Source: Pseudomonadota bacterium (GTDB taxonomy: Bacteria > Pseudomonadota > Alphaproteobacteria > Rhizobiales > JAKPQE01). From it: 64,000 nucleotides of DNA. The stretch is from positions 1 to 64,000 of the forward strand of contig JAKPQE010000088.1 in NCBI GenBank assembly GCA_029572955.1. Reading direction: 5' to 3'. Of this stretch, positions 26,774-35,646 are shown piece by piece (within the stretch, counting starts at the first letter, position 1; each line of letters begins with the position of its first letter). The notes under the pieces were generated by a model. The model saw only the letters and a list, made by a program, of their open reading frames with translations. It was not told the origin of the DNA and searched no databases. Both the position numbers and the translations under genes were made by a program.

Positions 26774-26984
26774 CGCGTCGCCCCGAAAAGTGGGAACCGG
26801 TTTTCGGACAAGGTGGCGCGGAGAAAGACGCGTCGCCCCGAAAAGTGGGAACCGGTTTTCGGACAAGGTGACACGGAGAAAAACGCGTCGCCCCGAAAAG
26901 TGGAAACCGGTTTTCGGACAAGGTGACGCGGAGAAAGACGCGCCGCCCCGAAAAGTGGAAACCGGTTCTCGGACAAGGTGACGC
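26774..26984. repeat. Repeat array C: four 55-bp copies, compensated outer arms
   Basis: Copies start at 26774, 26829, 26884 and 26939, immediately after the ribB TAA. The inner CCGAAAAGTGG and CCGGTTTTCGG are the same as in arrays A and B. The outer arms are GCGTCGCC and GGTGACGC (copy 1: GGTGGCGC), which still pair using G-U wobbles. Copy 4 carries GTTCTCGG and a GCGCCGCC arm, so it has begun to decay. Confidence 0.93.
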
Positions 26985-27108
26985 GGCGTCTCCGGCGCTC
27001 CACGACTCTCGCGGCGGCAACAGAGTGTTCACGCTGCAAGATGGCGACGAATGCGCGCCGATGCCCTATCTTGGCGGCATCGGACCGCAATCCATGGGAG
27101 CAGATCGA

Positions 27109-27348
27109 ATGAGTGAACCTGTCGTCGCCGCCAAGTCCCCCTTCGAGGTCGAGGTCGAGGCGGGCAAGTCCTATGCCTGGTGCGCCTGCGGCCATTCCAA
27201 GAGCCAGCCCTATTGCGACGGCTCGCACAAGGGAACGGGAATGGTGCCGAAGGTCTTCAAGGCCGAGAAATCGGAGACGCTCTGGCTGTGTGGCTGCAAG
27301 CAGACCAGGAACGGCCCGCACTGCGACGGCAGCCACAACGACCTGTGA
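27109..27348 (+). CDS. CDGSH iron-sulfur domain protein (two domains)
   Basis: 79 residues with two CDGSH motifs, CACGHSKSQPYCDGSH and CGCKQTRNGPHCDGSH, each of the form CxC..C..H that binds a labile [2Fe-2S] cluster through three Cys and one His. MitoNEET-like proteins of this type move or sense iron-sulfur clusters and redox state. GGGAG lies 8 bp before ATG 27109. Array C lies upstream; the gene may have its own promoter in the 120 bp between. Confidence 0.92.
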   Translation: MSEPVVAAKSPFEVEVEAGKSYAWCACGHSKSQPYCDGSHKGTGMVPKVFKAEKSETLWLCGCKQTRNGPHCDGSHNDL

Positions 27349-27487
27349 GGTCGCACCTCTTGCATCGCGACGCGCCGGCGACCCCGGCGCGTCTGGCGTT
27401 TCCGCGCCGCGGGGCGTCTGCGCCTCGTTGAGGGGATGACAATTCCCGCCGGACGGGCTACCAACCTTGCCGCTGACGGAGGGAAAA

Positions 27488-29722
27488 ATGCCCGATCTTC
27501 TTCTCGAACTTTTCAGCGAAGAGATTCCGGCGCGCATGCAGGCGCGCGCCGCCGAGGACCTGAAGAAGCTCGTCACCGACGGGCTGGTCGCCGGCGGCCT
27601 CCACTATGACGGCGCCCGCGCCTTCGCGACGCCGCGCCGCCTCGCCCTTGCCGTCTCCGGCCTGCCGGCCAAAAGCCCGGACATTTCCGACGAGCGCAAG
27701 GGTCCGCGCGTCGGCGCCCCCGAAAAGGCACTGGAAGGCTTCCTGAAGGCCGCCGGGCTCGCCTCCATCGACGAGGCGACAATCGTCTCCGACGACAAGA
27801 AGGGCGACTACTACGTCGCGATCATCAACAAGCCGGGCCGCGCCGCCACCGGGATCGTCGCCGAGCTCGTCCCCGATGTCGTGCGCCGCTTCCCCTGGCC
27901 GAAGTCGATGCGCTGGGGTGCCGGCCAGCTGCGCTGGGTGCGCCCGCTCCAATCGATCCTTTGCACCTTCGGTACCGACACCGAGGAGCCGGAAGTCGTC
28001 GCCTTCGAGGTCGAGGGCCTGATGTCGGGCAACACGACCCGCGGCCACCGTTTCCTCAGCCCCGGCGAAATCACCGTCAAGCGCTTCGACGATTACGTGA
28101 CGAAGCTCGAAGCGGCCAGGGTCGTGCTCGATCCGGAGCGCCGCCGCGACATCATCCTCAACGACGCCCGTGACCTCGCCTTCGCGCAAGGGCTCGATCT
28201 CGTCGAGGACATGGGCCTTGCCGACGAGGTCGCCGGTCTCGTCGAGTGGCCGGTCGTGCTGATGGGCGGTTTCGAGGAAGCCTTCCTCGAGCTGCCGCCG
28301 GAGGTCATCCGCACGACGATCCGCGCCAACCAGAAGTGCTTCGTCACCCGCAAGCACGGCACCGACAAGCTCGCCGCCCGCTTCCTGCTCGTCTCCAACA
28401 TGGCGGCGAAGGACGACGGCAAGGAAATCGTCGCCGGCAACGAGCGCGTCGTGCGCGCCCGCCTGTCCGACGCCCGCTTCTTCTGGGAGACGGACCTGAA
28501 GACCCCGCTCGCCGATCGCGTCGCCAGGCTCGACGGCATCGTCTTTCATGAAAAGCTCGGCAGCCAGGGCGAGCGCGTCGGCCGCATCGAGCGCCTCGCC
28601 CTCGACCTCTCGGCCAAGACCGGCGCGAGCCGGGTCGACGCCGGCCGTGCCGCCCGCCTCGCCAAGGCCGATCTCGTCACCGAGATGGTCGGCGAGTTCC
28701 CCGAGCTGCAGGGCCTGATGGGCCGCTACTACGCGACCGCGCAGGGCGAAACGCCGGCCGTCGCCGCCGCCATCGAGGCCCATTACAAGCCGCAGGGGCC
28801 CTCCGACGCGGTGCCGGCCGAGCCGGTGGCGATCACTGTTGCCCTTGCCGACAAGCTCGATCTGCTCGCCGGCTTCTGGGCCATCGACGAAAAGCCGACC
28901 GGCTCGAAGGACCCTTATGCGCTGCGTCGCGCCGCCCTCGGCGTCATCCGCATCGTGCTCGCCAACAAGGTGCGGCTCGATCTGCGCGATGCCGCCCTCG
29001 TCGCCCTGCGCCAGAACCTCCTTGCCGTCCTGCGCGAGAAGGGCGAGGACCTCGTCGAGCGCGTGCCGTCGATCGCCGGCCTCGCCGGCGACCGTCTCGC
29101 CGCCGACTTCGCCGAATATCTCGCAAGGGCCGAGGCGGCGATCCTCGATCGCGCCGCCCATTTCCCCGAGATGCCCTGGGAGACCGGGCTGCTCGACGAT
29201 TTGATGGCCTTCTTCGCCGACCGGCTGAAGGTGCAGCTGCGCGAGGAGGGCGCCCGCCACGACCTCGTCGATGCGGTCTTTGCCCTTGCCGACCAGAACG
29301 ACCTCGTCCTCGTCACCGCCCGCGTCGCCGCCCTCGGCCGCATGCTCGACAGCGAGGACGGCGCCAATCTCCTTGCCGGCTATCGCCGCGCCGCCAACAT
29401 CCTCAAGGCCGAGGAAAAGAAGGACGGCGAGGGTGCCTTCGCCGGCGAGCCGAGCTCGGCGCTTCTGAAGGAGCCGGCCGAGATCGCCCTTGCCGAGGCG
29501 CTGGCGCTCGCCCGCCGCGCGGTCCGCGCCGCCGTCGAGGTCGAGGACTTCGAGGCTGCGACCGCGGCGCTCGCCCGCCTGCGCGGCCCGGTCGACGACT
29601 TCTTCGACAAGGTGCTGGTGAACGCCGAGGATCGCGAGGTCCGCTTCAATCGCCTGAAGCTGCTCGCCGCGATCCGCGAGGCAACGCTCGCCGTCGCCGA
29701 TTTCTCGAAGATCGGCGGCTGA
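27488..29722 (+). CDS. glyS: Glycyl-tRNA synthetase beta subunit
   Basis: 744 residues, close to the family norm. N-terminal [17 protein letters not shown] is the GlyS start; [30 protein letters not shown] and [18 protein letters not shown] with [14 protein letters not shown] are family blocks; an HD-like helical part and the C-terminal anticodon-binding DALR-like region ([18 protein letters not shown]) follow. It supplies tRNA binding and completes the alpha2beta2 enzyme with GlyQ, which is encoded far away. GGAGGG precedes ATG 27488; seven more codons upstream are not needed. Confidence 0.96.
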   Translation: MPDLLLELFSEEIPARMQARAAEDLKKLVTDGLVAGGLHYDGARAFATPRRLALAVSGLPAKSPDISDERKGPRVGAPEKALEGFLKAAGLASIDEATIVSDDKKGDYYVAIINKPGRAATGIVAELVPDVVRRFPWPKSMRWGAGQLRWVRPLQSILCTFGTDTEEPEVVAFEVEGLMSGNTTRGHRFLSPGEITVKRFDDYVTKLEAARVVLDPERRRDIILNDARDLAFAQGLDLVEDMGLADEVAGLVEWPVVLMGGFEEAFLELPPEVIRTTIRANQKCFVTRKHGTDKLAARFLLVSNMAAKDDGKEIVAGNERVVRARLSDARFFWETDLKTPLADRVARLDGIVFHEKLGSQGERVGRIERLALDLSAKTGASRVDAGRAARLAKADLVTEMVGEFPELQGLMGRYYATAQGETPAVAAAIEAHYKPQGPSDAVPAEPVAITVALADKLDLLAGFWAIDEKPTGSKDPYALRRAALGVIRIVLANKVRLDLRDAALVALRQNLLAVLREKGEDLVERVPSIAGLAGDRLAADFAEYLARAEAAILDRAAHFPEMPWETGLLDDLMAFFADRLKVQLREEGARHDLVDAVFALADQNDLVLVTARVAALGRMLDSEDGANLLAGYRRAANILKAEEKKDGEGAFAGEPSSALLKEPAEIALAEALALARRAVRAAVEVEDFEAATAALARLRGPVDDFFDKVLVNAEDREVRFNRLKLLAAIREATLAVADFSKIGG

Positions 29723-29816
29723 AGCATCGACGCAGGCTGGGACTTTCCGTCGCAGGCCGAATGCGCGATGATCGGGGCCGGCCCGCCCGGGCCGGCAAAA
29801 GGGAACGGCGACAGCG

Positions 29817-29981
29817 ATGCTCGACGAGACGGGCGACCACGGCATCCTCTCCCGCAAGGGCATCGTCGCCATGGGTTTGGCGGCGCTGGCGCTTGCCGGC
29901 CTCGGCCTCGGCCTCTGGGCGCGCTATGGCGGCCTCGTCTTTTTCGACATGCTCTCGCGCTCCTTCGCGAGCTGCTTCTGA
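29817..29981 (+). CDS. Small single-helix membrane protein (54 residues)
   Basis: A 54-codon frame (start MLDETGDHGILSRKG) with one strong membrane helix (VAMGLAALALAGLGLGLWAR, about residues 17-37) and a C-terminal part YGGLVFFDMLSRSFASCF. An Asp/Glu-rich N-terminus precedes the helix. Codon third positions are GC-rich as in the neighbours, which supports translation. The ribosome site is weak (AGGGA about 13 bp away). Similar short tail-anchored proteins occur in related bacteria; function unknown. Uncertain but more likely a gene than not. Confidence 0.55.
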   Translation: MLDETGDHGILSRKGIVAMGLAALALAGLGLGLWARYGGLVFFDMLSRSFASCF

Positions 29982-30251
29982 GGCGCGCCGGCGCCGTCGC
30001 GCCGATTTCGTAAACAACCCGTAAATCTCTGATTCTTGCTGGTTTTCACGCCTTTTTAACCGCGCCATACGATAACGGCGGTGGCGCGCAGGTAGCGTAT
30101 CGCGTGCTTCCGGTGCGTATCATCCGGACCTGGCCGGCGACGGGCTGCGTATCCGCCCGCGCCGGCTTCAGTATTTTTGGGCCTCCCCGCGACGACATGC
30201 TTGCAAGCCCGGCCCCGGCTGGCTATCGCTCGCCCTTCGAATGAGGGCGCG

Positions 30252-31013
30252 ATGGCACGATCCGAGAGAGGCAAGACGCGGCTCGACCAGTTGCTCGTCG
30301 CGCGCGGGCTGATGGAAAGCCGGTCGCGTGCGCGTGACGCGATCCTGCGCGGCTGCGTTTCGCTCGCCGGCCGGCCGGTCGCCAAGCCCGGTCTCGAGGT
30401 CGCCGAAGATGCCGAGATCGCCGTCGCGGATCCCGCCGGCGGCTATGTCTCCCGTGCTGCGCTGAAGCTCGCCGCCGCGCTCGATGCCTTCGGCTTCGAC
30501 CCGAAGGGCCGTGTCGCCCTCGACGTCGGCGCCTCGACCGGCGGCTTCACCGAGCTGTTGCTGGAACGCGGCGCGACGCGCGTCTACGCCGTCGATGTCG
30601 GCCACGGCCAGCTCGCCGCCCGCCTTGCCGACGATGCCCGCGTCGTCTCGCGCGAAGGCGTCAATGCCCGCGCGCTGTCCGAGGCGGACGTACCCGAGCC
30701 GGTCGGCGCCATCGTCGTCGACGTCAGCTTCATCTCGCTCGCCCTCGTCCTCGAGCCGGTACTGGCCCGCGCCGATGAGGCGGCCTTCGCCGTCCTTCTC
30801 GTCAAGCCGCAGTTCGAGGTCGGCCGCGAGGCGCTTGGCAAGGGCGGCATCGTCAGGGACCCGGCCGACGCCGACGCCGCGCTCGAGCGCATCGCCGATC
30901 TCGTCGCCAGACTGCCGGGCTGGCGCGTCGTCGGCCGCATGGCCTCGCCGATCGCCGGCGGCGACGGCAACCGCGAATTCCTCCTTGGAGTGGAACGATG
31001 CGCGAAACCGTGA
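30252..31013 (+). CDS. tlyA: TlyA family rRNA methyltransferase / hemolysin-like
   Basis: 253 residues. An N-terminal S4 RNA-binding domain (RLDQLLVARGLMESRSRARD, about residues 9-65) precedes an FtsJ-like methyltransferase: VALDVGASTGGFTELLL is the SAM-binding motif I, and VDVSFISLALVL and LVKPQFEVGRE hold catalytic-site residues. TlyA 2'-O-methylates rRNA; the historic hemolysin name does not imply toxicity. GAGGG precedes ATG 30252. It overlaps the next gene by 16 bp, so both RNA methyltransferases are translated together. Confidence 0.92.
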   Translation: MARSERGKTRLDQLLVARGLMESRSRARDAILRGCVSLAGRPVAKPGLEVAEDAEIAVADPAGGYVSRAALKLAAALDAFGFDPKGRVALDVGASTGGFTELLLERGATRVYAVDVGHGQLAARLADDARVVSREGVNARALSEADVPEPVGAIVVDVSFISLALVLEPVLARADEAAFAVLLVKPQFEVGREALGKGGIVRDPADADAALERIADLVARLPGWRVVGRMASPIAGGDGNREFLLGVERCAKP

Positions 31014-32227
31014 CCATCACCCGCCTCGGCCATCGCGGCGACGGCATCGCCGAGACCGATGCCGGTCCGGTCTTCGTGCCCTTCACGCTCGAAGGCGAGA
31101 CGGTCGAGATCGAACGCGCCGGCGAGCGCGGCCAGCCGCATGCGATCCTGAAGCCGTCGCCGGAGCGCGTCGAGCCGGTCTGCCGTCACTTCGGCGAATG
31201 CGGCGGCTGCGCCCTCCAGCATCTCGGCGAGGCGCCCTATCGCCGCTTCAAGCGCGATCTCGTCGTCGCCGCGCTCGCCGATCGCGGCATCGTCGCCGAC
31301 GTCGGCGAGACGGTGGCGGTGCCGCCCGCCTCGCGCCGCCGCGCCGTGCTCTCGGCGGTGCGTGGCCGGGCCGGCCTCGTCGTCGGTTTCCAGAAGCGTC
31401 TCAGCCACGACATCGTCGCCCTCGCCGAATGCCCGGTGATGGCCCCGGCGATCGTCGCCGCCCTGCCGGCGCTGCGCGACCTTGCCGCCCGCCTGACGCT
31501 CGCCAAGGGCGGCGGACGCATCGCCGTCCTCGACACCACCTCCGGCCTCGACGTCGCGGTGGAGGATTGCCGGCCGCCGCGCCCGGCCGAGGTCGGCGCG
31601 CTCACCCGCCTTGCCATGGAGAGGGGCTTTGCCCGCCTGACGGTCGCCGGCGAGACGCTGATCGAGATCCGCCCGCCGCTGCTCGAAATCGCCGGCATCG
31701 CCGTCGTGCCGCCGCCCAGCGGCTTTGTCCAAGCGGCGCGAGCGGCCGAGACGGCGCTCGCCGAGCTGGTCGTCGCCGGGACGGGCAAGGCGCGCAAGGT
31801 CGTCGATCTCTTTTCCGGCCTCGGCACCTTCTCGCTGCCGCTCGCCCGAAAGGCCGCCGTCCACGCCGTCGACGGCGACGCGCCCTCGCTAGCCGCCCTC
31901 GAGCGGGCGCTGCGCGGCGTTTCCGGCCTCAAGAAGGTGACGACCGAAAGGCGCGACCTCTTCCGCCGCCCGCTGCAGGTCAAGGAACTCGAAAAGTTCG
32001 AGGCCGCCGTCTTCGATCCGCCGCGCGCCGGGGCGAAGGAGCAGGCGGTCGAACTCGCCAAGGCGAGACTCGGCGCGATCGTCGCCGTCTCGTGCAATCC
32101 GGCGACCTTTGCCCGCGACGCGGCAACGCTCATCGCCGGCGGCTGGCGCCTCGACCGGGTGACGCCGGTCGACCAGTTCCTCTGGAGCCCGCACGTCGAG
32201 CTCGTCGCGACCTTCTCGCGCCCCTGA
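30998..32227 (+). CDS. RNA uracil-5 methyltransferase, TrmA/RlmD family with iron-sulfur site
   Basis: 409 residues. A TRAM-like domain opens it (VTITRLGHRGDGIAETDAG), then CRHFGECGGCALQH (about residues 62-75) gives the Cys ligands of the [4Fe-4S] cluster of the RlmD/RumA group, with a fourth Cys near residue 148 (AECPVM). The C-terminal methyltransferase has VVDLFSGLGTFSLPLA (SAM site), FDPPRAGAKEQ and the catalytic VSCNPATFARD, with the nucleophilic Cys in SCNP. It makes 5-methyluridine in rRNA or tRNA; which one cannot be told. The start overlaps tlyA. Confidence 0.92.
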   Translation: MRETVTITRLGHRGDGIAETDAGPVFVPFTLEGETVEIERAGERGQPHAILKPSPERVEPVCRHFGECGGCALQHLGEAPYRRFKRDLVVAALADRGIVADVGETVAVPPASRRRAVLSAVRGRAGLVVGFQKRLSHDIVALAECPVMAPAIVAALPALRDLAARLTLAKGGGRIAVLDTTSGLDVAVEDCRPPRPAEVGALTRLAMERGFARLTVAGETLIEIRPPLLEIAGIAVVPPPSGFVQAARAAETALAELVVAGTGKARKVVDLFSGLGTFSLPLARKAAVHAVDGDAPSLAALERALRGVSGLKKVTTERRDLFRRPLQVKELEKFEAAVFDPPRAGAKEQAVELAKARLGAIVAVSCNPATFARDAATLIAGGWRLDRVTPVDQFLWSPHVELVATFSRP

Positions 32228-32231
32228 GGCG

Positions 32232-33131
32232 TCAGTCGGCCGCGTCGGCGAAGAACGGCAGGAAGGTCTCGATCACCGCCGCCGGGTTTTCCTCCATGGC
32301 GAAATGGCCGCTGTCGCAGGAGGCGTCGCTGATCGTCCCGGCCCAGCCGGACCAGAGCTCGGCCGGCCGGCCGGTGCGGGCGGGAAAGCCGGTGCGCGCC
32401 CAGAGGAACCGCAGCGGCGCGGCGATCCGCCGGCCGGCGGCGCGGTCGGCCTCGTCGGCGACGCGGTCGTAGGTGGCGCCGGCCCGATAGTCGGCGCACA
32501 TCGCGGCGATGCGGGCCGGGTCGCGTGCCTGGGCGCGGTAGCTTTCGAGCGCCTCCGGCGGAAAGACGGCGAGCGACTTCGCCTTGGTCCAGCTCTTCAG
32601 CGTCCAGTCGATGTAACCGACCGGATCGGCGCCGATCATCCGCTCGGGGAGGGGAGCCGGCTGGGCAAGGAAGGTCCAGTGATAGGCCGCCATCGCCAGC
32701 TCGGCGTCCCAGGCGGCCCAGAAATCGCCGGTCGGCACGATCTCGACGATGCCGATGCGGGCGACCCGCTCGGGATGGTCGAGCGCCAGCCGGTAGGTCA
32801 CCCGTGCGCCGCGGTCATGGCCGAGGATATTGGCCCGCTCGATGCCGAGGGCGTCCATCAGGGCGACGATGTCGCGCGCCATGGTGCGTTTCGCATAGAC
32901 CGTGTGGCCGGCATCGTCGGCCGGCGCGTCGCTCTCGCCATAGCCGCGAAGGTCCGGCACGACGACCCGGAAATGCCGGGCGAATTCCGGCGCGACGCGC
33001 GACCAGGTCATGCCGGTCTGCGGATAGCCGTGAAGGAGGATGAGCGGTGCGCCGGCGCCCGCTTCCTGCACCGACAGCGTGACGTCGCCGACGGCGACGC
33101 GGCGGCGGGCAAAGCCCGGGATCGTGGTCAT
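32232..33131 (-). CDS. Alpha/beta hydrolase, haloacetate (fluoroacetate) dehalogenase type
   Basis: 299 residues. ILLHGYPQTG supplies the oxyanion turn; ILGHDRGARVTYRLALDHPE carries the nucleophile Asp106; HWTFLAQPAPLPERMI (His151, Trp152) matches the halide pocket of fluoroacetate dehalogenases; CDSGHFAMEENP holds the catalytic His276. This pattern is diagnostic of the family, which hydrolyses haloacetates. The usual third acid (Asp in the strand after the nucleophile, LDILPT) is Glu130 here (VEIVPT). GGGAGGACGCC precedes ATG 33131. The real substrate is unproven. The gene stands alone between the methyltransferase and flhA. Confidence 0.85.
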   Translation of the reverse strand: MTTIPGFARRRVAVGDVTLSVQEAGAGAPLILLHGYPQTGMTWSRVAPEFARHFRVVVPDLRGYGESDAPADDAGHTVYAKRTMARDIVALMDALGIERANILGHDRGARVTYRLALDHPERVARIGIVEIVPTGDFWAAWDAELAMAAYHWTFLAQPAPLPERMIGADPVGYIDWTLKSWTKAKSLAVFPPEALESYRAQARDPARIAAMCADYRAGATYDRVADEADRAAGRRIAAPLRFLWARTGFPARTGRPAELWSGWAGTISDASCDSGHFAMEENPAAVIETFLPFFADAAD

Positions 33132-33230
33132 GGCGTCCTCCCTCGGCAGCCTCGTGCGGCTGCCGCGCGGCCATTGAACGGCAAATGCGGGGAGGGCGTC
33201 CAGCGCCTTCGCGCCGGCGACGACGAGTGC

Positions 33231-35372
33231 TCAGACGGCGCCGACCGTCTTCAGCCGGGTGCGCGGGTGCACCTCGCCCTGGCTCATGACAGTGGTCTGG
33301 GCACGGAAGCGCTCGACGATCGAGCGCACGAAGGGGCGGGCCGTGCCGCTCGTCAGGAGCACCGGGATTTCGCCCTGCCTGGCGGCGTCCTCGAAGCGGT
33401 CGCGCACGGCGATGATGAATTCCTGCAGCTTGGAGGGCGGCATGGCGAGCTGGCGCTCCTCGCCCTCGCCGGTGAGGCTTTCGAGGAACGCCTGCTCCCA
33501 TTTCGGGGTGAGGGTGATGAGCGGCAGGTAGCCGTCCGGCGACAGGTTCGCCGCGCAGATCTGGCGGGCGAGGCGGCCACGCACATGTTCCACGATCGCC
33601 GCCGGCGAGCGCGCGAAGCCGACCGCCTCGGCAATGCCCTCGAGGATCGTCGGCAGGTCGCGGATCGAGATGCGCTCGGCAAGCAGGCCCTGCAGCACGC
33701 GCTGGATGCCGGAGACCGAGATCTGCGAGGGCACGATGTCCTCGATGAGCTTCTGCACGTCCTTCGGCAGGTCCTTCAGCAGCTTCTGCACCTCGGCATA
33801 GGACAGGAGGTCGGCCATGTTGGCCTTGATGACCTCGGTGAGGTGGGTCGAGACGACGGTCGAGGGATCGACCACCGTATAGCCGTTGATCTCGGCCTCG
33901 TCGCGATAGGCCGCTTCCACCCAGGTGGCCGGCAGGCCGAAGGTCGGCTCGGTGGTGTGCAGGCCCGGCAGGCCGACCTGGCCGCCGTTCGGATCCATCA
34001 CCATGAAGAGGTTGGCGTGCACCGTGCCGCGCCCCGCCTCGACCTCCTTGACCTTGATGACGTAGGTGGTGCCGTCCATCTGCATGTTGTCGAGCAGGCG
34101 CACCGACGGCATGACGAAGCCGAGGTCGCCGGCGAGCTGGCGGCGCAGCGCCTTGATCTGGTCGGTGAGCCGGTCGCTGCCGTCCGGCGAATTGATCAGC
34201 GGCAGCAGCGAATAGCCGAGCTCGATCCTGAGGTCGTCCATCCGAAGGACCGAGGAGATCGGCTCCTCGACCGGCGCCGACTGCTCGGCCTGGACGGCCA
34301 TCGCCGTCTCCATCAGCTGCTGCGCCGTGGTCTCGCGCCGCTTCTTCTCGATCGTGAAGGCAAGGCCGCCGGCAAGGCCTGCGAGCGCGAGGAACGGGAT
34401 CATCGGCATGCCCGGCAGGACGGAGAGCACGGTCATGACGAAGGCCGACATGCCGAGCGCCTTCGGATAGCCGGAGAGCTGGGCGACGAGCGCCTTGTCG
34501 GCGGCGCCCGAGACGCCGGCCTTGGAAACGAGGAGGCCGGCGGCGGTCGACACGATCAGCGCCGGGATCTGCGAGACGAGGCCGTCGCCGACCGTCAGCA
34601 GCGTGTAGGAATGGCCGGCCTCGGCCAGCGTCAGCTCCTGCTGCACGACGCCGATGACGATGCCGCCGATGACGTTGATGAAGGTGATGAGCAGGCCGGC
34701 GATGGCGTCGCCGCGCACGAATTTCGAGGCACCGTCCATGGCGCCGAAGAAGGCCGATTCGTCCTCGAGCGCCTTGCGCCGCGAGCGCGCCTCGCCCTCG
34801 TCGATGAGGCCGGAGGAAAGGTCGGCGTCGATCGCCATCTGCTTGCCGGGCATGGCATCGAGGGTGAAGCGCGCCGCGACTTCCGCGATGCGGCCCGAAC
34901 CCTTGGTGATGACGACGAAATTGACGATGACGAGGATGCCGAAGACGATGATGCCGATGATGAAATTGCCGCGCATCACGAAGTTGCCGAAGGCCTCGAT
35001 GACGTGGCCGGCGGCGCTCGGTCCCTCGTGGCCATAGGCCAGGATCAGGCGGGTCGAGGCAAGGTTCAGCGCAAGGCGCAGCATCGTCGCGATGAGCAGC
35101 ACGGTTGGGAAGGCCGAGAACTCCAGCGGCGCATGGATGAACAGCGACGTCATCAGGATCAGCACGGAAAAGATGATCGAGACGGCGAGGAAGACGTCGA
35201 GCATCATCGCCGGCAGCGGCAGGATGAGCACGACGAGAATGGTCATGACGCCGAGGGCGAGGGCGATGTCGCCGCGCCGGAGCACGTCGATGATCGAGCC
35301 GATGGAGAGCATCGAGCGCGCGCTGCCGGCCCCTGCGCCCTGGCCAGCCGGTCCTGCGGTGACGTCGGTCAT
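33231..35372 (-). CDS. flhA: Flagellar biosynthesis protein FlhA (export gate)
   Basis: 713 residues. The N-terminal half has eight membrane helices from about residue 40 to 330 and the FHIPEP signature RFTLDAMPGKQMAIDADL. The C-terminal half is the cytoplasmic nonameric ring domain (for example TEVIKANMADLLSYAEVQKL). FlhA is the core of the flagellar type III export gate that uses the proton gradient. The frame is open 34 codons upstream; ATG 35372 (MTDVTAGPAG) begins the family-like sequence. It is the only flagellar structural gene in the window and stands without a visible operon partner. Confidence 0.95.
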   Translation of the reverse strand: MTDVTAGPAGQGAGAGSARSMLSIGSIIDVLRRGDIALALGVMTILVVLILPLPAMMLDVFLAVSIIFSVLILMTSLFIHAPLEFSAFPTVLLIATMLRLALNLASTRLILAYGHEGPSAAGHVIEAFGNFVMRGNFIIGIIVFGILVIVNFVVITKGSGRIAEVAARFTLDAMPGKQMAIDADLSSGLIDEGEARSRRKALEDESAFFGAMDGASKFVRGDAIAGLLITFINVIGGIVIGVVQQELTLAEAGHSYTLLTVGDGLVSQIPALIVSTAAGLLVSKAGVSGAADKALVAQLSGYPKALGMSAFVMTVLSVLPGMPMIPFLALAGLAGGLAFTIEKKRRETTAQQLMETAMAVQAEQSAPVEEPISSVLRMDDLRIELGYSLLPLINSPDGSDRLTDQIKALRRQLAGDLGFVMPSVRLLDNMQMDGTTYVIKVKEVEAGRGTVHANLFMVMDPNGGQVGLPGLHTTEPTFGLPATWVEAAYRDEAEINGYTVVDPSTVVSTHLTEVIKANMADLLSYAEVQKLLKDLPKDVQKLIEDIVPSQISVSGIQRVLQGLLAERISIRDLPTILEGIAEAVGFARSPAAIVEHVRGRLARQICAANLSPDGYLPLITLTPKWEQAFLESLTGEGEERQLAMPPSKLQEFIIAVRDRFEDAARQGEIPVLLTSGTARPFVRSIVERFRAQTTVMSQGEVHPRTRLKTVGAV

Positions 35373-35646
35373 GTCGCTCGCCTCGATCCTTCGGCCGCGT
35401 CCGGCCTCACGGGATGTCGCCTGTCGTCGTGTCCGGCTCGTTGTCGGCGGCCGGCGGGCGTTCGAGCCGGCCACGCAAACCGGCGCCGCCGCCGGACGAG
35501 AGGCGGACCCGCGCCACTAGGCAGAATTTGCCGGGCACATGGTTAGCGAATGGTTAACGCGGCCCCCGCCGCGCCCCTGCCGGCGCCGAAAACCGCCTTT
35601 TGTCTCCATGAGTTGGGAGAAACTGGCCAAACCGGGGGAGGCTTCC

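Noticed and set aside
23804-26866. A 1020-codon open frame on the minus strand across aroC and ribB
   Set aside because: Only its last 84 codons are a real gene (DUF1344). The rest is antisense to aroC and ribB and passes through repeat arrays; no family match.
26774-26984. Array C as a set of transcription terminators
   Set aside because: Stems are imperfect at the outer arms and lack T runs, so termination is not supported, though processing is possible.
30252-31013. TlyA as a hemolysin toxin
   Set aside because: S4 plus FtsJ-like methyltransferase motifs show an rRNA-modifying enzyme.
32304-35546. A 1080-codon plus-strand frame opposite the hydrolase and flhA
   Set aside because: Shadow of high-GC coding DNA; flhA on the other strand has clear motifs and this frame has none.
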